Assembly: GCA_036785705.1 (NCBI GenBank)
Contig: JAWUZG010000159.1
Span: 4,712,001-4,776,000, forward strand
Origin: Acanthornis magna
Lineage: Eukaryota > Chordata > Aves > Passeriformes > Acanthizidae
Direction of reading: 5' to 3'
Length of the DNA stretch: 64,000 nucleotides
The position numbers were made by a program, and so were the translations under genes. A model generated the notes under the pieces. It was given only the letters and a program-made list of their open reading frames with translations, searched no databases and had not been told where the DNA came from. Shown piece after piece: positions 47,267 to 60,300 of this stretch (positions are counted from its first letter, which is position 1; every line of letters starts with the position of its first letter).

Positions 47267-50200
47267 ATCTGTACTGTCAGATCTATCTTAGAAACTCTCC
47301 CTTGATCCTACTGTCCCAGAAGCAAGGATAAGGGGTAAGATTTCTCTCCTTCTGCCCCCTTTTTTTTTGCAGTGTCATTGTAATTAAACCCAGAACGGTG
47401 AGAGTTTTTTTGTTAGAGGAGCTCCTCTTACACAATGTGTTCTTGATGAACACAAAAGGCAACATCTGGTAGACAGAGCACAACGGCAAAGCAATTACAT
47501 TGCAGTAACTGATCCAGCATGGATGAATTTTCATAATGCATTAGTCACTACTGTGTGGATTAAGGTGGAGAGAAACAATGGATGTAGGCACAGGAAAGAT
47601 GAGCATAGACATTGTGTGGATTCCATGAATTACAGGGATATCCAGGGTTGGAACTGCCTGATGGCTTTCTCTGGCGACCTCCTGTGTGTAATTGTTCTGT
47701 ACAGTGAGTGGCTGTGTTCTGACTTCTGTTAAATGTCCCAGAGGAGCTATTTAGGAGATGTTACTGCAGTGGAACATTCTCTGGCTGTATTTCCCTTCTT
47801 TTCACTTTAAATCTTACAGGACCTATTGTTTCCCCAAAATGTTTTACCAATTCCTTTCCTTCCTAAAGGGAATTCTTCCTCTGAGCATTTCTAAACAAAT
47901 CCCCCATATCATATGTTTCAGTCAAGCTTTTCTCCTGGTTCTGTTGGTACATTGCCACTGAATTTAACTGGACCACATTGGTGTAATTGAGAGCAGAAAA
48001 TTGGTTCCTTTAATGTTACTGCACAAGTAATCTCTTTCTCCAATCAGAATTTTTTTCACTGCTTGGAATTTCTTCAAATTTGTCAACATCTTCAGGGTAA
48101 GGAGGTTCTTCCAGTTCTAATACCACCTGAATTCTTTTTGAAGCACAGAACATGTTTCCACAGGCATGCTATTAATTATGGATATTTCCCTAATTCCACT
48201 TCTGTGAATATTGTCCAACAGCTCACATCTGCCTATCCACATCTGGTACAAATAAAAAAAGGTTTGGTGTTTTTCATATCAAACATGTAGTAATGACCAT
48301 TTTGCTTTTGTTCTTATTTTTAAACCAAAGTTTGTAAATCCTTTTTCATATAATCTCTTAAGCCTTATAATATTGGGCAGGATGAGGCAGGTTTTTTATG
48401 CTTTACTTTGCTCTATTTACTTTCTTGCTTCTGGACTGCCAGTGGCTTGAGGTCTGAGACCTTTGTATCATTTCCCTTGTGAGTATTTGTTCCATTTGGA
48501 GCTGGCATAGCCCACAACTAGAATCAACAAAGTTATACAAAACTTTTTCGTAAGTGGGATGAGTCGAAATACAAAGCACTCGTGGGCTGCAGAGGCTGTG
48601 ATGGTTTTTTGTGTCTTCCATTTGAGGAGCTCGATGCAAATGATTCCCTGAGAGCAGTGGGAGCAATAACAGGCATTGCAGAGCTAATGGTCGAATTACT
48701 TCTTAAGGAGTGTAATTTTGCGTGTTCCTCCTCCCAGCCAGCACACAAACGTGTATGTGCACAGAGCTCTCTGAATTGCTGCTTGTGCCAATCTCGTAAT
48801 TGCATTTGTACGTACAAGTTTGGAGATTGGAGGGAACTGTTACAGTCCTGGCTCAGCTTCCCAGTGAAAGATTGCTCTTCTCACACTGCGGTTTCCTAAC
48901 GCAGGTGGGAACAACCCTGGCTCCCTTTTCCCCATTTGGTTGCTCACCTCAGTCGCTGCCAAAGCATGTTACGGAAATCAGTTTTGTTCTTTTTTGGTTT
49001 TTGCATTAACGATTTTGATAGAGAGGAGGAAATTTCTGTATGGCTTTTTACAGAGGAGAAAGGACAGCAGCTCAGCTGAATGGTCCTGTCATAGTCCCAG
49101 CTGTGTGTTTCAGACACAATGTTTTATTTGGGTATGTACAATGAAATAAGGATGTTTTCAAGAAAAATCTGAATATTATATGTATCATACAGAGTGGTAA
49201 ATCATAGATTTTTAGATACAAACACTGATTATAGTTTTATCAGTGTAAAAAGAGTGGGGAGAGCTGTTGATGTGGCCTAAATTTTGCCCTGTGAATACCT
49301 CTGTAACGTCTGAGAGGCTTTGCTTTGCAGAGGTTAAGTGTAATTCAGAAAGTGTAATTGAAGCCTGACTCCATCAAGGCTTAAATGTCTGTGCTGGTCC
49401 AGAATGTCTGACCTCAGCAGCAGAACCTGAGTGGCCGTCAAAGTCAGCTGGAAAACACGAGCACAGGAGGTTATGAAACAGCTCCCACGGCTCTCATCCA
49501 AACCCTCCTTTTGTTAATGGCATAAGAATCTTTGAAAAAAATCAGTCTAATATATCCCAACTAGCTCACTCTGAAACACTTCCAATCCTGGCTGGATTAG
49601 GAACATGCTCCTGGTGTTGTACTCAGCATTGCTTGTTTTGTCCATCGGTGAACCAAAAACATGCCACAAATGCACGTGCACAACCCTTGTGAGGCTTAGA
49701 AAATCGATTATAGGTTCATGAATCGACTGCATTAGAATCACCTTGTTGAGGTTTGGGTTCTGAACCCTAACAATCATTAGGGACTGATAATGAGACTTTT
49801 AGAGTGGGGGTTTTAAAGCTAACAAAGTCTATACACCCACAGCACAAAAATGCTCTTTGAGTACCTTGCAAAGCACCCACAAATTTGTTCAAGTGAGTCC
49901 ATCCCTTCCTTAACTGGCCCTCAAAGCTCCTGTAAACTCAAGCATTATGTAAATGCAGAACATATTCAGGCGGTTGTCATGAGCAGTCAATGGATATTTT
50001 GACTGTGAGAAAGAAAACCACTTTTTTATGTTTAAGTACTTAAGAGGATGGCTTATAACCAGACTGTGGTAACATTACAGCTCCCTGGAAGACGCAGTCC
50101 CTAAGTACTTCTACGTGACATTTCTCCAGTTCCACCAGGACACTTTAAATCAGCTGTTAAAATCTCACAGTATTTTAAAGTCTAAAAAAAACCCAAACTA

Positions 50201-52564
50201 CTATTGACCCTTTCATCCATGTGACTCTCGTGGAATGCTGATGGTAAATGAAAAATACAGGCCACAAGTTTTAATCTGTGGCCATAATTCCACACAGATC
50301 CTTAAGGTAAAATTATTGGTTTAACAAAGCTACTTAACTACATGAAAACTATTCCAATATAAACACTGATGAATGGGAACAAATTTGGTCGGGCAAATAA
50401 AACCTAGGCAGGATACAAAACCAGGTTTAGGTGTGTGTTTAGGTACCACTCTGTGTGTGTCAGGGCATATACAGGGGCACTAAATATTTTAGGCTTTGTG
50501 TTTTGGGGAAGCTGTTGACAAACATGACTTTATGAGTAAAAATAGAGCTGGAAAGATAGTCTGTTCCAGCCCTAAAGAACATGATAGTGTATTGGGTTTG
50601 GTAGTGGGGGGCTTCTGTGAGAAGCTGCTGGAAGCTTCTCCTGCAGAGCCAATTCCAGCAGCTCCAAGCCAGACCTTTCATTCAAGGTATGTCTTTGTAT
50701 TTGCTGGGGATTTCAGGCTTGCTGTGGTTGGGTCACACCCCTCTCACCACTGTTGTGTGAGATTTGGGGTTTGGCAGGCAGATCAGTGAAGTATCAATAA
50801 TTTATAAGATCTACTAGGAGAGTCTGAAACAATAAGAAATAATGAGTTCCCATCCAAAGAGGCAAAATCTGAGACATGCACTAATTTACATCTGCCTGGG
50901 CAGATGTAGGTGTTGAACACAGACCTTATTAGTAATCAGCATTCCTTATTAATTTGCTTCCTTCGCTGGAAGGAGGATAAAGTTGATGAGATGCATTCAT
51001 GTGCAAAGGAACTTCAGCTTTGCTTATAGAAAGCGATGATCCATCAGAACTGCTGCTGCCTTTGGAGGAGAAGGAAGCACAGATTTTTCCCTCTGCGCCT
51101 GGTGCCCTCCTGTGGTTTTTATGTTCAGCTACTTGGGAGTGAATTAAACACATCAGTGGCTGATTCTTGAGCTGTGCAAAAGGCACAGAAGAGTTTGCCT
51201 GTTTAGTCTTGTTCTGGAAAGCTGGAATAGAATTTTCCATACAGCCAGCTGGATTTTGGACCCCCTGAGTTCCCTAACCTAGACCATTTCTCCCAGACCT
51301 CACACATTGGTGTGCCTGACTCAGACCTGACTCCTGCAAGGGTGGTTATGGCTAAAAGGATTTGTGCTGCACTCACTGCCTGGTTCAGTGATCCTGTTAA
51401 AATGCCACCATGGATCTATTGCACTTTTAAAGAACCAATGTTAGGTCAAATTATTATACAGGATAGGGAGCTAAAATGTCAAGGATTACTTCTGTCAGGA
51501 AATGGAGTTCAAAACTTACCTTCTCAGCTAACTTAAACATGTCCCATTTTTCTTCCAGCTACAGCTGCAGAATGACAAAGAAATTTCTGTATTTCATGCT
51601 GCGAAATCTACGCAGGATAAAAGTTTCTTTGCACAGCACTTCTGACTCCGTCATTGGAATATTTCTAAATTACTGATCTAGAAATTCCACTTTAAAATAC
51701 AGCATTTAGCCACAAACATTATGCAGAAAACCTTTATATAGAATATTCCTTACATGTTCATGTATTATAATAATTAGCTCTTGCACAAGCAAGAGGTGAA
51801 TATTGTTGCTGTTGCTGGTGTGGTTTGGTGCAATGGCTTTTTGTGCCGTGCTTTCTAAAGGTGCTTGGCCAACAGCACTGCTGGGAACATTGGGATCTGG
51901 GAATCTCTGTAAGCTTTGTGTTTCTTCTCCTGCTTTTTCTACAAATTCAGAATCCAGCTGTAGCTCTGGGTGACTCCATCAGAAAAAAAGCTCCAGAGCT
52001 TTGAATGGTTCAACATTGTGAAAGTATTGATGGTTCCTCCTCATCCCTCTTCTTTTCCTCTTTTTCTGCCAAAATTTTGTGTATTTCTTTGAATTCGCAC
52101 TATTTAAATTCATTTAATTGGGATTCACCCCAGCACCCCACCAGTTTGTCTGGGAGCAAAAACACTGAACAGAGCAGGATAAAGGATAAATGTGAAGCTC
52201 TGTTTTGACAACCTCAAGTCTTGTCATGTTTGTAGGACATCCATACTGAGGAATTGCACAGGACTTGGCACATGGTTCATCTCTCTGAGCTCTTTTGGCT
52301 TTTTTTGACATGCACATTTATTTTTCTCAGGTAACTTGTACTAGATTTCATTGTGAGTATAATCTTTTCATCTTGTACCTGTGAATGACTAAAAACAATA
52401 TTGCATGTAGGTTAATCCATTAATCCCTACGTGTGAATCACAATACAAGAACAGTAGAAGCTTAAGTAGAGAATTTGGCTATAATGTAGAAGTGGAATGT
52501 TTTTAGAGTTCATCAGTTTAATCAAGCAAGTGAATACACTTGGTCAAATTGAAATATCTAATTA
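47267..52564. other. EDN3-ZNF831 intergenic region, right part
   Basis: Non-coding sequence to the right of the CR1 element and downstream of ZNF831. Only short open frames are present, none with a recognisable product. Confidence 0.6.
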
Positions 52565-53453
52565 TTTATTCACATAGAAACCAGTAAATTTTAGGGTTTG
52601 TAGCACAAAACTTGTTGTTAAAAAAAGAAAACAAGCTATGCCACATAGCTTCTTTACCCTCAATAAAATGGCATAATTGCAGTTAAAATTACAATAAAAA
52701 TGACACATTCCAGGTGACATCAGTTGGAGCACAATGTGACGAATATAATGAGAAAATCCTTGTCAGAAATTTTACCACAAGGAAATATCAATAGCTAACA
52801 CCCATATTCTCCACCTAGAAATCAAGAATATTTGAGTAGATCTTGGCATAAAAGGCACAAAACACAAAGCAAAGCATGCTTGTGTCATTTCTCACACAGA
52901 AGCATCGACATTTGTGCAACATGGAAAAAGACCAGCATTTTTCCAGACTCTTCCAATATCACAGATACTCAGGGAACAGATCTTCCCCTTAATGCCAGTG
53001 TGTCACCCCAATGTGGAGACAGTGACTACAAGAAACAGGAATAGAGAGAAGGGAGCACATCCGTACCCTTCCAGGAAATCTGAGCTGCCGAACTCAGGAA
53101 GCTCTGCAGTTACATTGTTGAAGGAACTCAATGCACTGCAGGCTTGGAGTAACACACCCCCTGGCAGCCAGCACTTGTGGGAATTCTGAGGCTGGCAGGA
53201 GCCTTAACAATGCTGGAAACCCATCAGGAACACAGGGTTACCTCTCGCATTTCAGTGTGCGACGCCAGCCTCAAACGAGCATTTATAAAAAAGGTTGAGT
53301 CCTCGAAAGGAAGGGCTCTTCCAAAGAGGATGCTGCCTCTGGCACAGAGGAATGGCTTTGCTGATGTGAAGGTGTTTCAGAGCTGTGGATTGAACATCCC
53401 TGGCACTCCCTGCTGTAGCAGGCTGGCACACGAGCCCCTGGCAGCAGCCTGGT
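52565..53453 (-). other. ZNF831: Possible ZNF831 3' UTR
   Basis: This is sequence directly after the ZNF831 stop. The first AATAAA I noticed on the minus strand is at 52570-52565, about 0.9 kb downstream. I cannot see whether it is used. The end is a guess. Confidence 0.3.
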
Positions 53454-54308
53454 CTATATTTCTATAACCAGCCTGTCCTCATCGTCACTGCTCGTGTCAT
53501 CGTACTCCACCCGCGTTTGCTTCCTCATCATCTCTAAACCTCTCTTTTTGTATGTCTTGGAGGGTGTTGCAGAGTAACTCTTGAACTCAGGGGATCTGAC
53601 AGTAACTGGGGGCTTTTTAAAGGTAGCAGTGGCTGTTCCATGTGGCCTTCCGTAGGGATTGTGCTGCAGGTGGGATCCGTTCTTGTCTGCGCTCCCACGC
53701 AGCTCCAGGATGTGCTGGGATGAGTTTGCCCTCTCTGAGTGTTCCCTGCTGGGTACCTGAGCCCTTGTGGCTGTCTCAGGAACAGACTCTGCTGGTGATC
53801 CAAACAAATGTGAACATCCCAGCTGGGAACTGGGAGCCGAGTTTTCTTTGGGAGGCAAACATTTGTTTTCTTCAGCTGGAGGTTTCTCCCTTCCGGAGGC
53901 CTGGATCACAGGGTCTGACATTCCAAATATTTGGGTCTCTGACTCTGCCCTCACTGTGCTTTCCTGGCTTGCTCCTGGATGTAAAGAAAGAGGAGCAGCA
54001 GCCTCCGGGTTTGTGCCGTCAGGTTGGTCACCTGTGCCTGGATTTGGGAATTCAGGAGGGCAGGACCCAAAGGAAGCTGCCATGGAGTGGCTCCGGAGGC
54101 CTGGCCGGGATTGCCCAGGCAGGGAGCGCTGGAGCACGAGGGGCTGTGTCACCCAGCAGCAAATGGCCACGTCCCTGCTGAACTCCTGCAGGGATGTGTC
54201 AGCTCGGGAGGAAAAGGAATGAGCTGTCACAGCTATTCCCAGAGGAGCTGCGATGTTCTGGACAGAGGCGTTTGCTCTTGGGTGTTCCCTGATTCGCCCA
54301 GAAATGTC
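53454..54308 (-). CDS. ZNF831: ZNF831 last coding exon
   Basis: The acceptor TAATTCCTACAG ends at 54309 and the exon begins in phase 0 with [13 protein letters not shown]. It runs 284 codons to a stop at 53456-53454. The conserved C-terminus (Lys/Arg-rich [16 protein letters not shown] followed by acidic [14 protein letters not shown]) is nearly identical to mammalian ZNF831, which anchors the exon and the gene identity. The middle is low-similarity and Pro/Ser-rich. Confidence 0.92.
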   Translation of the reverse strand, partial: DISGRIREHPRANASVQNIAAPLGIAVTAHSFSSRADTSLQEFSRDVAICCWVTQPLVLQRSLPGQSRPGLRSHSMAASFGSCPPEFPNPGTGDQPDGTNPEAAAPLSLHPGASQESTVRAESETQIFGMSDPVIQASGREKPPAEENKCLPPKENSAPSSQLGCSHLFGSPAESVPETATRAQVPSREHSERANSSQHILELRGSADKNGSHLQHNPYGRPHGTATATFKKPPVTVRSPEFKSYSATPSKTYKKRGLEMMRKQTRVEYDDTSSDDEDRLVIEI

Positions 54309-57300
54309 CTGTAGGAATTAGGAGGGGAAAAGATTTACATTTAAAGTGTTCAATCCAGAGCAATTTCATCCAATTGATGCAAGTGTAATTGTTCTTTTAA
54401 AAAAACTAATTGTAACAGTTTTCATTATTATTATTTTCATTATATTTTAACCCTCAGAAATACCTTTGACACATGTTTAGACATTTTAAACAAAATCTGG
54501 GATACAAAATAGTCTCAACTTGAACTTTAAAACAGCTGAATATAACTCAGGTTTTAATTAAAAATACATTTTTTCTGTTAAAAAATAATACAGGAATTAA
54601 GGTACAATACCTACTTTTTTATCCATTTTGTCCTTTTGTTTAATGTGGTTTAGGTTTTCAATATGGGAAGATATTCCTGAGTTATTCTTTGCTTCTTTTT
54701 TCCTTCTGCAAAGGGGTTTGTCTGAGGTGGAATATGATGTGTCTTTTTGCTGGTGTACATAATTTTCTATTGAAGAAAGGTTGGATAAACTTTTACTTTG
54801 ATTTTTATTCCACCACATGTTCAAACTCACTACATTTCTCATCACATCACTGAAATAACACTAATTTTAAAACAAATACTCAAAATACTTACCTTGCATC
54901 TTGGATTGAGGAGGATGGCACTTCTTCCGCTTGTGAAACCTGGGGGGTTGGGAGGAGCAGCCCTTCCTCAGAGCATCCAGGGCTCTGTTGGGAAAGCAAG
55001 GCCTCCTGCTCAGCCGGTTCATCTTCAGCTGAGCATAGCCATGGATGTGCCTCCCTCTGTACCTGCAGCGCCAGGGGCACCGAGGAGATAAACAAATACG
55101 GGAGATGTGAAAGCAGCCAGAGGAGAACGACACCACCTCATCAGGTGCATTGAACTCTGACAAAAATTTACCGCTGTGCAGATGTTTGTTTATGTCAACT
55201 CAAAAGAAAAAAAAAAAAATTTAAAAGATCAGGATTTTAAGCAAGAGACCCACAATTATTTTATTAACCTTTTTCATCTGTAGGATTCTGTAAATCCTTG
55301 GTTTTCTAAGAGAAAAGGATTAAGGAATAACAGATCCTTTTTTCTAAATCTGGAATTTTAAATCAATATACTTCACAAAGACTTGAATCCCACAGGAGTC
55401 ACCTGAGGCTGTGTGGTTGTTGGGTTTTTTCCTTTCCACTTCTCGAGTGCTACCTATTCATCATCACTAAGGAGCAACATAAGGATTTTGGTTATTTAGA
55501 CAACTCCCACTGAATAATCCAACTCTGCTTTATTTCCTAGTCTGGCTCCATCTTTTAGGCCTCTGAATGAGTGACACCAAAATACATTGGAAGGTCTCAT
55601 CCCTAAATCAACAGACTGTTACTATCCACAGAGCAAGATGTAAATGTAAAAGGATGCACTTATTCAGGTGTTTGGGGTATTAGAAAATTAAATTACATTT
55701 GGTGGTTACCAGCTGGGCCCATCACCTATGAATAGTCACGACCTGAGCTTTCAGGACCCTGTACTTGATTGAATCCCTGCACTTATTTGATATAAATGAA
55801 TTTGGTACCAATAAATTCTGAGACCAGCAGGAAAAAAACACAACACCGAAGCACCACCCGAAAATCAAACCAGAAAAAAGTTCTAGAAGAATGTCACTAG
55901 GCTGGATGACATAGACCTGAGTCTTCTATTTTTGCTCTTATGACCCTTCAAAATTGCAGTGCTCTTTGCTGAGCTGGACACGGTGATTGAGTTACTGACA
56001 CTGATTTGCCCTCAAGGGACTCACTCTGTCTGATTTCAGTCATGAAACAGAGTAAGGAATATATGCACACAATGTGTTTCTTAATGAAGTAATTCATCAG
56101 CCGTCCTGCTGCCCCACACTCCTGAAAGATTAGAGGGGAAATGTTCCACTGATAGGAATTCCCATTGAACAGGAGGAGCTGAGCTGATTGAGACAATGTG
56201 TCCTTGATAGTTCCATGCTCGGATTCTTCCTGCTTTTTTATTTAAACCAAATGATCCTTTGAACTACAGATGGTTCTGTTAGCTTGTGTTAAACTTGATC
56301 TCTATTCCTCTGCCTTCTCTTGTGAATGCCAGTTCAGGATATGGATCTTCCCAGGACAAAAGGGCCTCGCACACTGCTCCGAGCTGCGATGGGATTGAAA
56401 ACAGAAGCACTTTGGTTCCCTTCAAACAAAAGGAAATGCTGACAATTTTGACAGATAAGAATAATTTCTAAACCTTAGTGAGACTCAACTGACCAGGCAT
56501 CATCTTTCTGTGGGATATGTCTGGTTTGCTTTGAAAAGTTTCTTCCTGCTAGTAAATAACATATTGATATTTTTTGTATTTACCTTTGGGGCATTGCTGT
56601 GGTATAAGAATAACTCTTTCTGAGACATTTAAACTTTTTTCCCCCAATTTTGACAAGGTTGAATTTTGGGGATGACTTTTTATTTTCTGTGGAGTTTTTA
56701 CACCCATTTCAGCAAAATTATGTCTACATCTAGTGAATCTGAGAGCCATAATCCTTACCATTTAGGGGTGACTTTAATCCTTTTCTGTTTGTGGCTCCTC
56801 TTGAGTTTATTTGTTGAGAGTTTTTCCTTTTTGCAAACTACTGCTTTCTTCTTTTGCTCTGAAATATTTTTGAAAGAACCACCAGGAGCTGTGGTGCTTA
56901 ACTGCTGAGAATATTGGGGGAAAAATGAAGCACATGAAAACTGTGAATTACATTGACTGAGAGGTTGGAGATCTGTGCACTTTTTAAATAGCACTGAAGA
57001 GAATAATAGTTAAATAGCACAACTCTGTATTTAAGTCCTACTCTATGTCAAATATTAATTTAGAATGGAAACAATGCAATGCATATGCCGTTACAGAAAA
57101 ATATAAAACATCCCTATATGGGGAAAGAAATCAAGAAATAGAAACTCACTGTTCTCACTATCAGCATTCTGAAATGGTCAAGTGAAAGAAACTTAAATAA
57201 TCACACAGAAATCTTTCTAATAAATCAAATGAATATAAGATTTATCTTATAAAAACATAAATCGTAAATTCTGTATCAGCAAATGTCTCTAAATGTCCAT

Positions 57301-60300
57301 AAATACACTTCTGATAATTATTTCATTTTTCTAATTAGAGGCTGGGGGTGAGCTGTCAGCCAGTAACACCCTCTTGAGAAAGTAAATTGGATTATGAACA
57401 TTACCTCCTGCATCTGGTGTCCTTTAGAAAAGGATGAAACCAAGGTCTTTAAGCTTGTATTCGTTAAGCCATACGCCACAGTCTTGCTGATATTTTTCAT
57501 TTTGAAGATGGAAATGTCGTATTTGGACAGGGTACATTCCCTGCTGGATTCCCTGTCCCAGGTGTGCAGGGAGGAATGGGCAGAGCCTGCAGCCCCACTC
57601 TGCTCCGAGGGCAGAGGGAGGCTCCTGCTCAGGCAGCACCAGGTCAGTCTGGGCTCGGCACTGAGGGATGGGAAGGTGCTCTTGGAGCCTGGAACGGCTG
57701 AAGTGCCAGAGAAGCAGCTCCTGTTAGTGTGGGGCAGCACCGGGAGCTCTCTACAGTGAGTGCTGAGAGTGTGGCAGTAAAAGGTGCCAAAAGAATGGCA
57801 AAAGTAAGTGGCGTTGTCTCCCGAGCTCTGGGAATGCTGCGGGTCCTGCAGCGCCGGTGGGATGTCCTCAAGGATGCAGGGACTTCCCGCCCTGTCCCAT
57901 CCCAGGACTGATGGCTCTGCACCCTTGCTAGAAACTGATGTCTTTATCAAAGAGTCACTTCCTGAGCAAAGGTGATGAAAAGCCTTTCTCTCATCTTTGA
58001 TGTCAGCAGATATGAAAAAGCCACTTGTGTACACAGAAGTGAAGCATATTTTCTTCTTCGGAGTTTGTGTAGAGCAAGTACTTTTACTCATCCACTTCTC
58101 TTCTGTTTGCCTTTGATAATTTAATTTATTTTTGTTCTGTTTGTTTTTCCAATCCTCTCTTGCTATATCCTGCTGCCTGAAGTTTTGGTTATGAAAGGTG
58201 TTCTCTGCTGTGGTTAAAGTATTTGTGGTTTCTGACTTGACTGGTGAACAAAATCCTGGATTTTTCCAGTTTGAGTGTAAATTCCATTGAATTTCTCCTT
58301 TGCCAGCCTTTTGTCTCACTTCAGATTTTAAAGGGGACCAAACCAAATCACCAGAATGAGAATGGAGGGACGTGCTGCTGGAAGAGCAGGGCAGGGTGGG
58401 TAAGGTGTCTGTCACAGGTGTGCCAGGTGTCATCTCCTCTTCAGATCTAAGCAAAAGTGACAGACATGAAGCTCTCTTGTCCTGTGGCAATTTAAGGATA
58501 TATTTTGGAGAAAAGGCATTTTGTTGTGGGACTGGACTTAAATGATCAGATTGCAGATGATGATTTTTAGAAGACACATCCACAGCACTGTCACTGAGAA
58601 GTGGAACTTTTGCTGCTCTTTTTACAGGACATGTTTTGTCATCTCCATCTGTTGCGTTATGCAAGGCAGAAGAGTTGGAATCGCTTCCCTTTAATTCAGA
58701 ACCTAAAAATCCCACCAGTGAGGCTTTTGAGATACCTGCAGGATGTGAAAGAAGGTTAATGTCACTGTAATTAAGGGCTTTTGTGGGAAGTTTGATTGTT
58801 TTCATATATTCCACCTTCTCAATACCTCCAGTGGATTCATTAATTCCTGTGCTTGATTTTTGCTCCTCTGATTTACTGGAGAATTTCACTGGAGCTGTGG
58901 TAAGACACTGAGTGCCAGGGCAGGGGACTCTCTCTGCTTCACTCACTGCCGTGGTTTCAGTACCAGGACTAGGGCAGGACACTGAAATCACATTTTGTGT
59001 CTTCTCCACTTCGAATTTCAGCTTTTTCCTCTCTGATGGCAAAGTCTGGGACTTCCCTGCAGTTTCTCTGCTGTTGCAATGGACCCACGGGGGCGTCAGG
59101 CCGTGCTGGCCACTTTCCTTAGTCCCACGATGGTTCCCATAACCGTGTGAAGGGCTTTTACAATCTAATTCAAACGCGCTGGATTCTTTCCCAGGGCTTG
59201 CTTTCTCCCAGTTGCTACTCTGTACTGGCAAGCAGTCCTCATTCCTGCCGTGGCTGCTCAGCTGACACTCAGGATTTTGCAGCCTGAGCTCAGCACTGCT
59301 TGGAGCCAGCAGTGTGCTGCCGCCAGCTGTGCATTTCTCCCTGTCACTGCCACTGAGCTCTCGGCAAGTTTGGCTGGTTGCAGCCCCAGCAGTTACAGAA
59401 TGTGATGTCTCCATTAGGTAGGACACTCTGTCTGCAGTTTCCTCAGAGGACACATTCTGCAGAGCATGATTACCATCAGCACAGGTTCCTGATTTACCCG
59501 TGCTTGAAGCTGCTGCCACAAGGGAGGAACGGCTGTCACTTACAGAGCTCCTACCGTCTCTTTCCTCAGTAATTTCAGTGCTGCTGGCTGATTCCCCTGA
59601 ATTAGGAGTGAAGCTTGTAGTATCTGTAGTCTTATTCCCTCTTTGTTTAATTTTCTTGGCATTTTGACTGCTTTTCATTTTTTGGTAGATTTTCTTAAAC
59701 GTTTCGTCTCCATACATTTGCCATTTTTCTTGAGAGAACATCTTTAACTTCCTTTGATTGTGTTTCTTATTTTTAGCACTGATTACTTCTCCAGCCCCAA
59801 GCTTTTTGCTCCCTTTCAACTCCTCTGACAGAGAAGGATGATCAGCCACATTACTTAGGGGCAAATCATCCACTGCCGTTTGTCTGACTAAAGCTCGGGG
59901 ATGGCTATTAGGGAAATCCACTGAATTTGCAGCGAGATTGTTGCTAGGCAGCAAAGCAGCAGTGCCTGTGTTTACAGACTGCTTAGGAAGAGAAAGTGGT
60001 TTTGAGCAACCTGGTTTGTCATGAGCCATCCTTGCTCCCTCCACAACAGGCAAGGAGTTGCTCCGAGTAACAGGCACAGTGTCGATGGTTGTGGAGAACT
60101 GGGTGGGAACTGAATGGAAAAACATTGGCTTGCATTTCTCCAGGGGTGCAAAGGTAGATTTTGCTGAACAAAGTGAAAGGTTCTTTTTCCTATTTACATC
60201 ACAAGTTCTGATATCAAAATGGAAAGAGTCTTTGTATGTGTAAGGCATTGGCAGGTCAATGCTCCCCTGTTTAGAAAGGACAGTTTTTCTGGGCCTGACA

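Noticed and set aside
56905..56994. Longer form of the short ZNF831 basic exon using the acceptor near 56994
   Set aside because: It would enter in the wrong phase after the large exon. The acceptor at 56905 keeps frame.
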